Assembly: GCA_017411665.1 (NCBI GenBank)
Contig: JAFQPT010000367.1
Span: 1-6,627 of the forward strand
DNA from: Oscillospiraceae bacterium
GTDB taxonomy: Bacteria > Bacillota_A > Clostridia > Oscillospirales > Oscillospiraceae
DNA: 6,627 nt
Reading direction: 5' to 3'
The notes beneath the pieces are model-generated. The model made no database searches. It saw only the letters and a program-made list of their open reading frames with translations, and was not told the origin of the DNA. A program made the translations under genes and the position numbers. Each line of letters opens with the position of its first letter. The stretch's first letter is position 1. This document shows positions 6,462-6,627 of this stretch, one piece after another.

Positions 6462-6545
6462 ATGTATAAATACATTATGGCTCTGGACGAAGGCACCACT
6501 TCTACCCGCTGCATCCTCTTCAACGAAGCAGGCGCGCCGCTGTAG
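6462..6545 (+). pseudogene. glpK: Glycerol kinase, 5' fragment broken by a sequence junction
   Basis: The reading frame begins MYKYIMALDEGTTSTRCILF, the N-terminal phosphate-binding segment of FGGY-family glycerol kinases (D-x-GTTS-x-R), which phosphorylate glycerol to sn-glycerol-3-phosphate. It has a strong ribosome binding site, AGAGGAGA with GGAG at 6451-6454 and 7 nt spacing, and starts 20 bases after the HAD gene, so it reads as the third gene of the operon. The frame then meets a TAG at 6543-6545 after only 27 codons, whereas glycerol kinases run to about 500. None of the three plus-strand frames beyond about 6535 resumes a glycerol kinase sequence, so a simple frameshift does not explain the break. 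I infer that the sequence switches to unrelated DNA near 6530-6540. The intact gene probably exists in the source genome. Another FGGY kinase is possible but less likely. Confidence 0.7.
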
Positions 6546-6627
6546 CCGATGGCATCCACATAGCCCACCGCCAGGGCCAGAAGTATGCTGCCGCCCAGGA
6601 TCAGGCCCTTGCACAGGCAGGTCTTGC
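6531..6627 (-). other. GC-rich unrelated tail, possible fragment of a membrane protein gene
   Basis: The last ~95 bases differ from the rest: I count 55 G or C in the final 87 bases. On the minus strand an open frame from 6625 to about 6533 gives a hydrophobic stretch containing GLILGGSILLALAVGYVDA followed by IGYSGA, with mostly G or C in third positions, as in a real GC-rich gene. The GYVDAIGY part faintly recalls DUF1275 (YoaK) proteins, but 31 residues cannot support an assignment. The frame stays open into the glpK side only by chance. Most likely this is DNA from another genome joined at the contig end; a true rearrangement is possible. Confidence 0.4.

Noticed and set aside
6531..6627. 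Explaining the glpK break as a simple frameshift
   Set aside because: I translated all three plus-strand frames after the break and none resembles the expected continuation of glycerol kinase; base composition also changes sharply.

Overview
The window looks like a chromosomal segment from a low-to-moderate GC Firmicute of class Clostridia, possibly a gut Oscillospiraceae/Ruminococcaceae relative. Four signs point this way: A-rich ribosome binding sites with consensus sigma-A promoters; a clostridial-style MurD (DSIASSPTRA motif); a YugP-type membrane metallopeptidase and an AraM-type glycerol-1-phosphate dehydrogenase; and an RNase P RNA of the ancestral class A, not the class B form found in Bacilli. 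The family-level placement is an inference. No mobile elements, tRNAs or CRISPR arrays were seen.

Layout. Positions 1-1864 (minus strand) hold a two-gene unit: murD, then an M42-family aminopeptidase that runs off the left edge. The two are separated by one base. A divergent promoter region (about 1889-1956) drives murD to the left and the RNase P RNA gene rnpB (about 1964-2325) to the right. rnpB converges on a GT2 polyprenyl-phosphate-type glycosyltransferase (2374-3309, minus strand), and a perfect 14-bp hairpin with T-runs on both sides serves as a shared terminator. A second divergent region (3310-3472) separates the glycosyltransferase from a YugP-like zinc metallopeptidase (3473-4171), which ends in a strong terminator.

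From 4273 a consensus promoter starts what looks like a glycerol-phosphate operon on the plus strand: an AraM/EgsA-type sn-glycerol-1-phosphate dehydrogenase, a HAD-IIA (NagD/AraL-type) phosphatase and the first ~25 codons of a glycerol kinase. Read together, these three could take DHAP to sn-glycerol-1-phosphate, then glycerol, then sn-glycerol-3-phosphate (or salvage in reverse). That would be a GpsA-independent route that changes the stereochemistry of the phosphate ester. This is the most interesting biological idea in the window. The glycerol kinase breaks off near 6530-6540, and the last ~90 bases are GC-rich and unrelated. They look like a chimeric junction or a foreign contig end, so the third gene is known only from its N-terminus.
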